Made by a program: the position numbers and the translations under genes
Assembly: GCF_013618475.1 (NCBI RefSeq)
Contig: NZ_JABJVN010000001.1
Location: forward strand, 124,001 to 188,000
Source: Saccharibacillus deserti
GTDB taxonomy: Bacteria > Bacillota > Bacilli > Paenibacillales > Paenibacillaceae
Direction of reading: 5' to 3'
Length of the DNA stretch: 64,000 nt
Notes under the pieces: generated by a model
What the model was told of the DNA's origin: nothing
What the model saw: the letters and a program-made list of their open reading frames with translations, nothing else
Database searches by the model: none
Part shown: piece by piece, positions 47,557 to 56,490 of the stretch
Numbering within the stretch: position 1 is the stretch's first letter
How the letters are laid out: the number at the start of each line of letters is the position of its first letter

Positions 47557-48681
47557 ATGGCGGACAAGCGCGATTACTACGAGGTGCTCGGCATCGAAAA
47601 GGGCGCAAGCGAGCAGGATATCAAGTCGGCTTACCGCAAGCAGGCGCGCAAATATCATCCGGACGTCAACAAGGCGGATGATGCCGAAACGAAATTCAAA
47701 GAAGTCAAAGAAGCGTACGACGTCCTGAGCGACGGCCAGAAACGGGCCCGTTACGATCAGTACGGCCATGAAGATCCGAGCCAAGGCTTTGGGGGAGGCG
47801 GCGATTTCGGCGGCGGCGGATTCAGCGACATCTTCGATATGTTCTTCGGCGGCGGAGGCGGGGGAAGATCCCGCAACCCGAACGCGCCGCAGCGGGGCAA
47901 CGATCTGCAGTACACGATGACGATGGAGTTCAAGGAAGCGGTGTTCGGCAAAGAGCTGGACATTACCATTCCGCGCACCGAGAGCTGCGATACGTGTCAC
48001 GGAAGCGGCGCCAAACCGGGCACGCAGCCCGAAGTTTGTTCCGTCTGCCATGGCAGCGGACAAGAAGAAGTCGTGCAAAACACGCCTTTCGGCCGTATGG
48101 TTAACCGCAGAGCCTGTTCGAACTGCAGCGGCAGCGGCAAAATCATCAAAGAAAAGTGCACAACGTGCAGCGGCAGCGGGCATGTGAAAAAACAGCGCAA
48201 AGTGCATATCCGCGTTCCGGCAGGTGTGGACGACGGCGCTCAACTGCGCATGACCGGCGAAGGCGACGGAGGGCTGCGCGGCGGTCCTGCCGGCGACCTG
48301 TATATCGTCATTCGGGTGAAGCAGGATGAATTCTTCGACCGCGAAGGCGACGATATCTACTGCGAAGTGCCTTTGACCTTTACCCAGGCCGCTCTCGGCG
48401 ACGAGATCGAAATTCCGACCCTGACCGAGAAGGTCAAACTGAAGATTCCGGCAGGCACCCAGACCGGTACGTATTTCCGCCTGAAAGGCAAAGGCGTTCC
48501 TCGTCTTCGCGGTACCGGCCAGGGCGATCAGCATGTGAAAGTCGTCATCGTCACTCCAAGCAAACTGACCGATGAGCAGAAAGAGCTGCTGCGTCAGTTC
48601 TCGGGACTCAGCGGCGAACAAACGCATGAGCACGAACAATCTTTTTTCGACAAGATGAAGCGTGCTTTCCGCGGCGACTGA
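47557..48681 (+). CDS. dnaJ: Chaperone protein DnaJ (Hsp40)
   Basis: 374 residues. J domain with HPD (YHPDVNK), a Gly/Phe-rich stretch, four CxxCxGxG zinc repeats ([32 protein letters not shown]), and the C-terminal substrate-binding sandwiches. It delivers substrate to DnaK. A 193-base gap after dnaK contains a GC-rich hairpin (47400-47430). A terminator follows, so the operon ends here instead of continuing into prmA. Confidence 0.97.
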   Translation: MADKRDYYEVLGIEKGASEQDIKSAYRKQARKYHPDVNKADDAETKFKEVKEAYDVLSDGQKRARYDQYGHEDPSQGFGGGGDFGGGGFSDIFDMFFGGGGGGRSRNPNAPQRGNDLQYTMTMEFKEAVFGKELDITIPRTESCDTCHGSGAKPGTQPEVCSVCHGSGQEEVVQNTPFGRMVNRRACSNCSGSGKIIKEKCTTCSGSGHVKKQRKVHIRVPAGVDDGAQLRMTGEGDGGLRGGPAGDLYIVIRVKQDEFFDREGDDIYCEVPLTFTQAALGDEIEIPTLTEKVKLKIPAGTQTGTYFRLKGKGVPRLRGTGQGDQHVKVVIVTPSKLTDEQKELLRQFSGLSGEQTHEHEQSFFDKMKRAFRGD

Positions 48682-48731
48682 TCAAGCCCGAGTACCGGAG
48701 AGATTCAGGCTTTATGTATTCCAAGAAGCAG

Positions 48732-48756
48732 GCCGTTCTTAAAGAACGGCTTTTTT
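48732..48756 (+). terminator. Terminator of the heat-shock operon
   Basis: GCCGTTCTT / AAGAACGGC followed by six T residues, 50 bases after dnaJ. Confidence 0.88.
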
Positions 48757-48836
48757 GTTTTCTCTCCTACTGCGTAATGGATATCGATCTTCAAACGTTC
48801 TACGGAAGGAAAAAACGATGAAGGAGAGTGGAAACG

Positions 48837-49013
48837 ATGATTTTTGTTATTCTTTTGATTATTTCAGCAATCGGTTACGGGTTTATAAATTTTTTGATTA
48901 AATCTTTAAACCCCAATGCAGAAAGATATAATCGGGGTTGGGCCAGCTTTTTCTTCGCTGCCTTGGTATTTTTGCTTTTCGGTTTCTTTTATCTGGTCGG
49001 CGGCACTTTATAA
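48837..49013 (+). CDS. Small two-helix membrane protein, unknown function
   Basis: 58 residues: two hydrophobic segments (MIFVILLIISAIGYGFINFL and FFFAALVFLLFGFFYLVGG) joined by a short basic loop with KSLNPNAERYNRG. AAGGAGAG lies eight bases before ATG 48837. Base composition is clearly AT-richer than the neighbours, which suggests later arrival. A terminator follows. No family was recognised. Confidence 0.65.
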   Translation: MIFVILLIISAIGYGFINFLIKSLNPNAERYNRGWASFFFAALVFLLFGFFYLVGGTL

Positions 49014-49065
49014 GCCTTTTAGGTTTATTCGAGATTTGATCTGCGCTCTACAAATCGCTTAGCCA

Positions 49066-49105
49066 AATGCAGTCTCCAAAATCGGAGGCTGCATTTTTTG
49101 TGAAA
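49066..49105 (+). terminator. Intrinsic terminator after the small membrane protein
   Basis: ATGCAGTCTCC, AAAATC loop, GGAGGCTGCAT, then six T residues. Confidence 0.85.
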
Positions 49106-49141
49106 ACGATTTAAAACGACGAAGCTCTCCGCCCTGCGCTT

Positions 49142-49300
49142 TTGCCCCTGCAGCCGGCGAAGCCGCTGCCTCCTGCCCTTGCGGTCGGCGAAGCCGCCGC
49201 CTCCTGCCCTTGCGGTCGGCGAAGCCGCCGCCTCCTGCCCCTGCGGTCGGCGAAGCCGCTGCCTATTTGCTCTTGCAGCCGGCGAAGCCGCCGCCCGCCC
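49142..49300. repeat. Tandem repeat, 31-bp unit, about five copies
   Basis: The core GGCGAAGCC recurs at 49156, 49187, 49218, 49249 and 49281, a 31-bp period (last step 32). The unit is GC-rich and not a multiple of three, so it is unlikely to be coding. It lies in a GC-rich gene-free stretch (49106-49530) next to very AT-rich promoter sequence. Confidence 0.85.
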
Positions 49301-49530
49301 TGCCCGCCCGAAGCTGCCGGAGGCAGGGAGCTTCGGCCTCCCTCCCCGGCGGACCGGCCCGAGGGGCCGCCTGCTTCCCCCGGATCGGAAGCGGGATTTT
49401 CGGGGCTGAGCGACTTTTGGCTTTCCCTTTACTCGCGGACTGCCCAGCAGGCCCGAGCAGGAAAACAACCCCGAGCGAAGAACCGAAAATCCCGATTTCC
49501 CCAAAAATCCCGCGCTCTTCTATGTAAATG

Positions 49531-49558
49531 TTGACACTATAAAAATTTGCGGTATAAT
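49531..49558 (+). promoter_or_regulatory. Promoter of the MarR-MFS operon
   Basis: TTGACA (49531-49536), 16-base spacer, TATAAT (49553-49558), in an AT-rich patch. Confidence 0.8.
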
Positions 49559-49560
49559 AG

Positions 49561-49572
49561 TTCGTATACGAA
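49561..49572. promoter_or_regulatory. Probable MarR operator
   Basis: Perfect palindrome TTCGTATACGAA two bases past the -10, covering the transcription start. The placement fits autorepression by the downstream MarR protein (inference). Confidence 0.6.
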
Positions 49573-49650
49573 TTGTTCTTATGCCAAATGTTGCTATACA
49601 AACATTTCGCAAAGGAACGTTCAAGCAGGAAGGAAAGGACAGCGATACAT

Positions 49651-50109
49651 TTGAACACCAACACCGAGATTGAACTGCATGAAATTGTCGACTCTTTCCG
49701 CGAAGTCAAACAGCTCTTTTTTCAACTGATGTCGGAGATGTCGTGTCGTTTCGGCGTGACGGGCATACAGCTGATGACGCTCAAAGCGCTGCGGGATCGA
49801 CCGGAAATCGGCCTCGGCGAGTTGGCGGAGCATATGCGGCTGGTCAGCAGCACGGTCAGCGGCGTCATCGACCGGTTGGTCAAAGCCGAACTCGTCAGTC
49901 GGGAAAGGCCGAACCACAACAGGCGCTCGATCGTGCTGAAATTGTCGCCCAAAGGCCTGCAGGTGCTCGAAGACGCGGACGCAGCCTACCGCAAATATTT
50001 GTCGGGCCTGAACGATCTTGATCCCGAAGAAGTCCGGGCCATGCTCGGCGTGCACCGCAAGATTATCAAAAAACTAGAAGAAGTGAGAGATGAAAACCAC
50101 CATGAGTAA
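49651..50109 (+). CDS. MarR-family transcriptional regulator
   Basis: 152 residues. A winged helix with LGELAEHMRLVSSTVSGVID as recognition region, and the wing RERPNHNRRSIVLKLSPKG with the typical Asn/Asp-Arg-Arg pattern. No ATG suits the ribosome site (GGAAAGGA); TTG 49651 is preferred though the spacing is long. The efflux gene overlaps its end. It probably represses the operon until a drug-like ligand binds. Confidence 0.87.
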   Translation: MNTNTEIELHEIVDSFREVKQLFFQLMSEMSCRFGVTGIQLMTLKALRDRPEIGLGELAEHMRLVSSTVSGVIDRLVKAELVSRERPNHNRRSIVLKLSPKGLQVLEDADAAYRKYLSGLNDLDPEEVRAMLGVHRKIIKKLEEVRDENHHE

Positions 50110-51613
50110 TCGAACTGCTGTACAAGATATTCAAACCCTGAAAAAAGGGCCGATTCTCGTCGCTCTGCTGATTGGCGCCTTCGTGGCGCTGCTGAACCAA
50201 ACGCTGCTCAACGTGGCGCTGCCGACGATGGCGATCGATCTCGGCGTCGAAACGACCGTGATTCAATGGCTGAGTACGGGCTTCATGCTCGTCAACGGCG
50301 TGATGGTTCCCGTTACGGCTTATCTGATGGCCCGCTTTACGTCCCGCAACCTGTTTATTACCGCGATGAGTTTGTTTACCGCCGGTACGCTGCTCTGCGC
50401 ATTCAGCGACTCGTTCGGACTGCTGCTTGCGGGCCGGATGGTTCAGGCAGCCGGCGCCGGCATTTTGATGCCGCTGATGACGTTTACCATTCTGACCATT
50501 TTCCCGATCGAGAAACGCGGTTCCGCCATGGGTCTTGTCGGCGTAGCCATGATTTTTGCTCCGGCAATCGGACCTACGCTGTCCGGTTGGATGGTCGAAC
50601 ATTACGACTGGCATTACCTGTTCTATCTGATTCTGCCGTTCGGCGTGATCTCGATCATCCTCGGCGTGCTGTTCATGCGCAATGTGACCGAAACGTCTCG
50701 GCCGAAGCTTGATATTCTTGCCGTGATCCTCTCGACAATCGGTTTCGGCGGCATTCTGTACGGATTCAGCCAAGCGGGTTCGCAGGGCTGGGAATCGGCG
50801 GAAGTGTTATGGACGCTTGCGATCGGCGCGGTATCGCTCATCTGGTTCGTTACCCGTCAGCTGAGAAGCGAGAAGCCGATCCTGGAAATGCGCGTATTCA
50901 AATACGACGTGTTTACGCTCACGACAATCATTAACGTCATCGCCACGATGGCGCTGTTCTCCGGCATGATCCTGCTTCCGCTGTATCTGCAGAACGTACG
51001 CGGCTTTACGCCGGTCGAATCCGGCCTGATGCTGCTGCCGGGTGCGATTCTGATGGGGATTATGTCTCCGATCACCGGTTATATTTTCGATAAGATCGGG
51101 GCACGCTGGCTTGCGGTCGCAGGTCTTGCGATCATGACCATCACAACGTACCAGTTCAGCCAGCTCAGTATCGATACCACGTACCGGCACCTGATCATCG
51201 TCTACACCGTCCGCATGTTCGGGATGTCGCTGATGATGATGCCGATCCAGACCGCCGGTCTGAATCAGCTTCCGGCACGATTGAACGGACACGGTACGGC
51301 GATGTCCAATACGCTGCGTACGATTGCCGGAGCGCTGGGTACGGCCCTGCTCGTATCGATCATGTCCAACAAAGCGGCCGAAGTCGGCAAGCAGCTGGTC
51401 GTCAGCATGGGAATCAACCCGCAGGACGCGGCGCAGATGAAAGCCGTAACGCTTGAAGCGACCGTGCAGGGGATCAACCATTCGTTCGTCGTCGCAACCT
51501 GGATGACGGCCGCCGCTTTCGTTTTGGCTTTCTTTATCAAACGGGTTATCGTGAAGCGCGAAGCGCCCGCTCATCAAGTACAGACAACCGCTTCGAAAAA
51601 AGTCAACGCCTGA
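50090..51613 (+). CDS. MFS drug efflux transporter, DHA2 (EmrB/QacA, LmrB-like)
   Basis: 507 residues with 14 membrane segments. Family motifs: LNQTLLNVALPTMAIDLG in helix 1 (motif D1), a motif A-like AYLMARFTSRNLF, and motif C AIGPTLSGWM in helix 5. It pumps drugs with proton exchange. ATG 50090 overlaps the MarR stop by 20 bases; ATG 50102 is an alternative start. Coupling to a MarR repressor marks an inducible efflux operon. Substrate unknown. Confidence 0.9.
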   Translation: MKTTMSNRTAVQDIQTLKKGPILVALLIGAFVALLNQTLLNVALPTMAIDLGVETTVIQWLSTGFMLVNGVMVPVTAYLMARFTSRNLFITAMSLFTAGTLLCAFSDSFGLLLAGRMVQAAGAGILMPLMTFTILTIFPIEKRGSAMGLVGVAMIFAPAIGPTLSGWMVEHYDWHYLFYLILPFGVISIILGVLFMRNVTETSRPKLDILAVILSTIGFGGILYGFSQAGSQGWESAEVLWTLAIGAVSLIWFVTRQLRSEKPILEMRVFKYDVFTLTTIINVIATMALFSGMILLPLYLQNVRGFTPVESGLMLLPGAILMGIMSPITGYIFDKIGARWLAVAGLAIMTITTYQFSQLSIDTTYRHLIIVYTVRMFGMSLMMMPIQTAGLNQLPARLNGHGTAMSNTLRTIAGALGTALLVSIMSNKAAEVGKQLVVSMGINPQDAAQMKAVTLEATVQGINHSFVVATWMTAAAFVLAFFIKRVIVKREAPAHQVQTTASKKVNA

Positions 51614-51677
51614 TCGATCGACATGAAGCGTCTCGATCATGCGAGTTAGCATCGTGATCCGACCACGTACAATGACA

Positions 51678-51714
51678 AAGACCCGTTCTCCGTAATCGGA
51701 GAACGGGTCTTTTG
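51678..51714. terminator. Bidirectional terminator between MFS and zinc-ribbon/PH genes
   Basis: AAAGACCCGTTCTCCG, TAAT loop, CGGAGAACGGGTCTTT then T. Convergent genes flank it. Confidence 0.9.
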
Positions 51715-51741
51715 GGTTTGCTGCCGAACTTGAAGCCGTCT

Positions 51742-52242
51742 CTACAAATCTTCGCGGTATCTCGTTCCGTGATGTTCTTTTTCCGCCCGGATTGCGCCGC
51801 GCAGCAGATCTTTGACCTTTTCCGCGTCTTTTACATCTTCGAGCCGGATTTCGGGGGTGGTCGGGTCGCTCGAATAGATGAGGATCGTGCCGACGCCCAT
51901 CATCCGGTCCATCGCCGTTTTTTCGAGAGCCACGTCTTTGATCCGGACCAGTTCGAGTTCTTCCGTCTTTTTGCCGATCAGTCCGGTGGTAATCAGCAGA
52001 CGCTGGCTTGTCAGTTTGTAATGGACGTTGTTCATCAGCATGCCTGTCCGAATCTGGTCGCCCAAGTCGGAAGGACGTCCTTCCCACAAGGTTTGTTCCG
52101 TTTGTGCATCGGAGACTGCCGAGTGCGCAGGACGCTGCGCAAGATCTACGGCCGGCGTTTCTCCGCGCAGGGCATGTCCGCATTTTCCGCAGAATTTGGC
52201 ATCGTCCGGGCATTCCGCTCCGCAATTTGTGCAGTAGGTCAT
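51742..52242 (-). CDS. Zinc-ribbon plus bacterial PH domain protein
   Basis: 166 residues. N-terminal zinc ribbon with two CxxC pairs (YCTNCGAECPDDAKFCGKCG). From residue 65 a bacterial PH-like domain (NNVHYKLTSQRLLITTGLIG ... ELELVRIKDVALEK). No membrane segment. AAAGAGG selects the ATG at 52242 over one seven codons upstream. Function unknown; PH domains of this type often act at membranes. Confidence 0.8.
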   Translation of the reverse strand: MTYCTNCGAECPDDAKFCGKCGHALRGETPAVDLAQRPAHSAVSDAQTEQTLWEGRPSDLGDQIRTGMLMNNVHYKLTSQRLLITTGLIGKKTEELELVRIKDVALEKTAMDRMMGVGTILIYSSDPTTPEIRLEDVKDAEKVKDLLRGAIRAEKEHHGTRYREDL

Positions 52243-52346
52243 GAATGGGCCTCTTTTCTCCAAAAAAGTTTAGGGTTTTGTGCTGCCTCTTCGTCTATAG
52301 TACAATGAAACGAATACAAAAGTTAACTATTGAGGAGCGATTGATG

Positions 52347-53324
52347 ATGCTGTGGCACGAATTGACCATACATACGACCGAGGAAGCGGTGGAAGCAATC
52401 TCGAATTTCCTGCATGAAGCGGGAGCGGGCGGCGTTTCGATCGAAGAATCGGGCAGTTTGAATAAAAAACGCGAAAGTCCTTACGGCGAATGGTACGATC
52501 AGCCGCTGAACGATATTCCGGAAGGCCGCGCCGAGATCAAAGGCTACTTTTCCGAAGAGGTCGACATCGAGTCGGTTCTCGAAGAAGTGAAGAACCGTAC
52601 GACGGAACTCGCGACGTTCGAGATCGATACCGGGAACCCGACGTTCTCAAGCCGCCTGGTGGATGAAGAAGAATGGGCGACCGCCTGGAAAGCCTATTAC
52701 AAGCCGCTCAAAGTATCCGACAAACTGACGATCAAGCCGTTGTGGGAAGAATACGAAGCGGCGGAAGGCGAGCATGTGATCGAACTTGATCCGGGCATGG
52801 CGTTCGGCACGGGAACCCATCCGACGACCGCGCTGTGTCTGCGTGCGCTCGAAAGTATCGTCAAAGGCGGCGAAGACGTGATCGATGTCGGCACGGGTTC
52901 CGGCATTTTGTCGATCGGAGCGATCAAATTGGGGGCGAAACGGGTATTGGCGCTCGATCTCGATCCCGTCGCCGTCCGCAGCGCACAGGAGAACGTGGTG
53001 CTGAACGGGCTGGCGGACGAGATCACGGTCAAGGAAAGCGACCTGCTGTCGGTACTGACTCCCGGGGCGGACGGACAGTCGGGAGAAATCGGCGTAGAGC
53101 TTCCGGTACAGATCGTCGTCGCCAATATTCTGGCCGAAGTCATCCTGATGTTCACAAACGACGTCTATGCGGCGCTGCGTCCGGGCGGGCTGTATCTGGC
53201 CTCCGGCATCTACAAAGACAAAGAGCAGGCGGTACGCGACGGACTGACCGCTGCGGGCCTGACCATTCGCGATGTGCACCGCGAAGAGGAATGGCTGGCG
53301 TTTATCGCGGAGAAGGTGGTATAA
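52347..53324 (+). CDS. prmA: Ribosomal protein L11 methyltransferase
   Basis: 325 residues. N-terminal L11-recognition domain MLWHELTIHTTEEAVEAISN, catalytic domain with LDPGMAFGTGTHPTT and SAM motif DVGTGSGILSIGA, and the VANILAEV motif. It trimethylates L11. GAGGAG suits ATG 52347, with ATG 52344 equally in frame. The next gene starts at the base after its stop. In B. subtilis it follows dnaJ directly; here about 3.7 kb intervene. Confidence 0.96.
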   Translation: MLWHELTIHTTEEAVEAISNFLHEAGAGGVSIEESGSLNKKRESPYGEWYDQPLNDIPEGRAEIKGYFSEEVDIESVLEEVKNRTTELATFEIDTGNPTFSSRLVDEEEWATAWKAYYKPLKVSDKLTIKPLWEEYEAAEGEHVIELDPGMAFGTGTHPTTALCLRALESIVKGGEDVIDVGTGSGILSIGAIKLGAKRVLALDLDPVAVRSAQENVVLNGLADEITVKESDLLSVLTPGADGQSGEIGVELPVQIVVANILAEVILMFTNDVYAALRPGGLYLASGIYKDKEQAVRDGLTAAGLTIRDVHREEEWLAFIAEKVV

Positions 53325-53993
53325 ATGGACTTTCTCGCTTTCTCGTTCGAGCAGCTTCCGTTCGTTCTCGCCGTTCTGCTGATCGCTTTTACGGTACACG
53401 AATTCGCGCACGCGTATGCGGCTTATAAATTCGGCGATCCGACCGCCAAGCTGTTGGGCCGCGTTACGCTCAATCCGGCCCGGCACGTCGACGTCCTCGG
53501 GATGCTGCTGATTCTGCTCGCCGGATTCGGCTGGGCGCGCCCCGTTCCGGTGACCCGGGAAAACTTCAGCCGCCCGCGCCTGATGGGCATCATCGTCTCG
53601 GCGGTCGGTCCGCTGAGCAACCTGGTCATCGCTTTTTTGGGAACGATCGCGTACTATCTCTGCCTCAAAAACGGCGTATTCATCGAAGCCAACTATTCGC
53701 GGGGAATCGAAGCGCTGGATATTTTCTTGTCGACGCTGATCCAGATGAATATCCTGCTTTTCCTGTTTAACTTGATTCCGCTGCCTCCGCTGGACGGCTA
53801 CCGGATTCTGGAAGACATCGCTCCGCTTCCGCTGCGCAGAAAAATGCAGGCGATCGAGCCGTATTCCATTTTCATTTTCCTGCTGATCGTGTTCATTCCT
53901 CCGCTGAGAGAAAATACCATCGGGCGTTTGTACGAATGGATCGGCGATATTTTCAACGCTTTTCTCCGGTTTGCCCAGTTTGTCTTCGGCTGA
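53325..53993 (+). CDS. Site-2 protease-like M50 zinc peptidase
   Basis: 222 residues, five or six membrane helices. Zinc motif HEFAH in TVHEFAHAYAAYKFGD and second motif NLIPLPPLDGYRI with the metal-binding Asp. It is an intramembrane protease of the short M50 class (YwhC/FtsH-independent). Start ATG immediately follows the prmA stop, so the two are translated together. Substrate unknown. Confidence 0.9.
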   Translation: MDFLAFSFEQLPFVLAVLLIAFTVHEFAHAYAAYKFGDPTAKLLGRVTLNPARHVDVLGMLLILLAGFGWARPVPVTRENFSRPRLMGIIVSAVGPLSNLVIAFLGTIAYYLCLKNGVFIEANYSRGIEALDIFLSTLIQMNILLFLFNLIPLPPLDGYRILEDIAPLPLRRKMQAIEPYSIFIFLLIVFIPPLRENTIGRLYEWIGDIFNAFLRFAQFVFG

Positions 53994-54013
53994 TCCGGAT
54001 TGAAGCGCAGGCG

Positions 54014-54183
54014 AACCGGCTTTTGCGCGCAGCCAGTACCTTGACCGAATCAAATCTGAGGTTTGCGTTCATCGGAAACACGCACGGTTCAAGCGGGTTT
54101 TCGAGGGACGTAACCTAACATCGTTATCGGTCAAGGTACTCGTTTTCTAGGTGAGAAAACGTGCTGCGGCAAAGCCGGTTTTT
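54014..54183 (+). ncRNA. Structured RNA of unknown class, copy 2, inside a terminator-like outer stem
   Basis: P1 pairs 54035-54047 with 54128-54140 (13 perfect pairs). P2 pairs AGGTTTGCG (54059-54067) with CGTAACCT (54109-54116). P3 pairs 54072-54083 with 54093-54104 (11 of 12). A hairpin CGTTTTC / GAAAACG follows (54141-54161). The whole is closed by AACCGGCTTTTGC (54014-54026) against GCAAAGCCGGTT (54169-54180) and a T run. Core strands match copy 1 at 18714. It lies between the M50 gene and rsmE. Confidence 0.6.
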
Positions 54184-54261
54184 CGTGACGTCCACTGGTC
54201 AGCGGCGGGCAAATTGTGTATGATGGAATTTGGTCAAAAACGGAAGAGAAGTGGATGAGAC

Positions 54262-55023
54262 ATGCAGAGATACTTTGTGGAAAAAGAGCAGTTTGAAAAC
54301 GATAAAGTTCGCATCCTCGGCGACGACGCCCGGCATATCGGCAAAGTCATGCGCGGCAGGCCGGGAGACCCGATTATCGTCTGCGACGGAGCGGAACGAC
54401 TGGCGCTGGCCGAACTGGAGTCGGTCGAGCAGGGCGAAGTGATCGCGGCCGTGATCGAAGAGATCGCGGAGAAAAGCGAAGCCCGTTTCCGCGTCACGAT
54501 CGCCCAAAGCCTGCCCAAAGGGGACAAGCTCGAGACGGTCATCCAGAAATGTACGGAGATCGGCGCCGCGGCGTTCGTTCCGTTTCTGTCCGAGCGCACG
54601 GTCGTGCAGTACGACGCCAAGAAGGAAGAGAAACGTCTGCAGCGCTGGAGCAAGATTGCCAAGGAAGCGGCGGAGCAAAGCCATCGCAGCCGTATCCCGG
54701 ATGTGCTCCAGCCGCTGACCTACAAGCAGCTGCTGAAGACGTTCGCCGATTATGACCGGGTACTGTTTTGTTATGAAAAAGAAGACGGGCAGCAGCTTCG
54801 GGACATTATTCGCCCCTTTGCGCAAGAACGTCCGGAAGGCGGAGCGAACCTGCTCGTCGTCGTCGGTCCGGAAGGCGGATTTTCCGAGCGCGAGGCGGAC
54901 GAAGCTTCCGCGGCGGGCGCCAAGATCACCGGTCTGGGCAAACGCATCCTGAGAGCGGAGACGGCGGGCATGACCGCGCTGTCCTGCATTTTGTACGAGT
55001 CCGGAGAAATGGGAGGAATTTAA
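54262..55023 (+). CDS. rsmE: 16S rRNA (uracil1498-N3) methyltransferase
   Basis: 253 residues. SPOUT fold with an N-terminal PUA-like part (MQRYFVEKEQFENDKVRILG), then KCTEIGAAAFVPFLSERTVV, and the knot motifs VVGPEGGFSEREADEA and LGKRILRAETAGMTALSCIL. Methylates U1498 of 16S rRNA. Overlaps nothing; mtaB starts two bases after its stop. Confidence 0.96.
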   Translation: MQRYFVEKEQFENDKVRILGDDARHIGKVMRGRPGDPIIVCDGAERLALAELESVEQGEVIAAVIEEIAEKSEARFRVTIAQSLPKGDKLETVIQKCTEIGAAAFVPFLSERTVVQYDAKKEEKRLQRWSKIAKEAAEQSHRSRIPDVLQPLTYKQLLKTFADYDRVLFCYEKEDGQQLRDIIRPFAQERPEGGANLLVVVGPEGGFSEREADEASAAGAKITGLGKRILRAETAGMTALSCILYESGEMGGI

Positions 55024-55025
55024 CG

Positions 55026-56369
55026 ATGCCATCGGTTGCTTTTTATACGCTGGGCTGCAAAGTCAATTTCTATGATACGGAGGCTATCTGGCAGCTGTTC
55101 AAAAAAGAAGGATACGAGCAGGTGGAGTTCGATCAGACGGCGGACATCTATCTCATCAATACCTGCACGGTGACCAATACGGGGGACAAGAAAAGCCGCC
55201 AGATCATCCGGCGTGCGGTCCGCCGCAATCCGGAGGCCATCGTTGCGGTGACGGGCTGCTATGCCCAGACGTCCGCAGCCGAAATTCTGGAGATTCCGGG
55301 AGTGGATCTGGTGATCGGCACGCAGGACCGGGAGAAGATTCTGCCGCTGGTCGACGAGATCAAAGCCAAGCGCGAGCCGATCAATGCCGTACGAAATATT
55401 ATGAAGACCCGGACGTTCGAAGAACTCGACGTACCGAGCTTCAACGGACACACGCGCGCATTTCTCAAAATCCAGGAAGGCTGCAACAACTTCTGCACGT
55501 TCTGCATCATTCCGTGGTCGCGCGGACTGTCGCGCAGCCGCGAACCGCAGAGCGTGTTGAGCCAGGCGCGCCAACTGGTAGCCGCCGGCTACAAAGAGAT
55601 CGTGCTGACGGGTATCCATACCGGAGGATACGGCGACGATATGGAGAACTACCGGCTGTCCGACCTTATGGAAGAACTGGACAAAGTGGAAGGCCTGGAG
55701 CGGATCCGGATCAGTTCCATCGAAGCGAGCCAGATCGACGACAAGATGCTGGACGTGCTGAAGCGTTCGACGAAAATGTGCCGCCATTTCCATATTCCGC
55801 TGCAGGCCGGCGACGATTCCGTACTCAAAAGAATGCGCCGCAAATACACCGTTGCCGAATTCGCCGGGAAAATCTCGCGGATCCGCGAAGCGATGCCGGA
55901 TGTGGCGATTACGACCGACGTGATTGTCGGCTTCCCGGGCGAGACCGACGAGATGTACCGAAACGGCTACGAGTTTATGCGGGAAATCGGATTTTCCGAG
56001 ATGCACGTCTTTCCTTATTCCCAGCGTACCGGCACGCCGGCCGCGCGGATGGAAGACCAGGTGGACGACGAGATCAAAAACACCCGCGTGCATGAACTGA
56101 TCGAGCTGTCGGAACGGATGCAGCTGGAATATGCGCAAAAGTTCGTCGGCGAAGTCGTGGATGTCATCCCGGAAAAAAATGAAAAAGGACTATATCCGCA
56201 GGGCTTCGTCGGCGGCCACAGCGACAATTACCTGACCGTCCTGTTCGAAGGCTCTCAGGAACTGCAGGGCAAGCTGTGCCGGGTCAAGATTACCGAAGCG
56301 GGCGCCAACGAGTGCCGGGGACAGCTGCTGCGCGTGCTGGATGAAGCGCACGCGTCATCGGTATCCTAG
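55026..56369 (+). CDS. mtaB: tRNA (N6-L-threonylcarbamoyladenosine37-C2) methylthiotransferase MtaB
   Basis: 447 residues. Three conserved N-terminal Cys (LGCKVN, NTCTVTN, TGCYAQ) hold the auxiliary cluster. The radical SAM motif is GCNNFCTFCIIPWSRG, and a C-terminal TRAM domain follows. It thiomethylates t6A37 of ANN-reading tRNAs. Order rsmE-mtaB matches B. subtilis yqeU-yqeV. A terminator follows. Confidence 0.96.
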   Translation: MPSVAFYTLGCKVNFYDTEAIWQLFKKEGYEQVEFDQTADIYLINTCTVTNTGDKKSRQIIRRAVRRNPEAIVAVTGCYAQTSAAEILEIPGVDLVIGTQDREKILPLVDEIKAKREPINAVRNIMKTRTFEELDVPSFNGHTRAFLKIQEGCNNFCTFCIIPWSRGLSRSREPQSVLSQARQLVAAGYKEIVLTGIHTGGYGDDMENYRLSDLMEELDKVEGLERIRISSIEASQIDDKMLDVLKRSTKMCRHFHIPLQAGDDSVLKRMRRKYTVAEFAGKISRIREAMPDVAITTDVIVGFPGETDEMYRNGYEFMREIGFSEMHVFPYSQRTGTPAARMEDQVDDEIKNTRVHELIELSERMQLEYAQKFVGEVVDVIPEKNEKGLYPQGFVGGHSDNYLTVLFEGSQELQGKLCRVKITEAGANECRGQLLRVLDEAHASSVS

Positions 56370-56417
56370 AGGCATCCGGCGGTCCGGCAGGGGCCGTACA
56401 GACGGCAAGCGGGCAGG

Positions 56418-56451
56418 AAAGGACTTCGCCGAAGAGATGCGAAGTCCTTTT
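56418..56451 (+). terminator. Terminator after mtaB
   Basis: AAAGGACTTCGC, nine-base loop, GCGAAGTCCTTT then T. Confidence 0.8.
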
Positions 56452-56490
56452 GCTTGCAGGATTCGAAAGCACGGATAAGGGGAGAAGACG

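Noticed and set aside
49142-49300. CRISPR array
   Set aside because: Units are contiguous with no unique spacers and no cas genes are nearby.
49025-49504. Minus-strand open frame across the 31-bp repeats
   Set aside because: A 31-bp period shifts frame every unit, the translation is low-complexity, and it overlaps a terminator.
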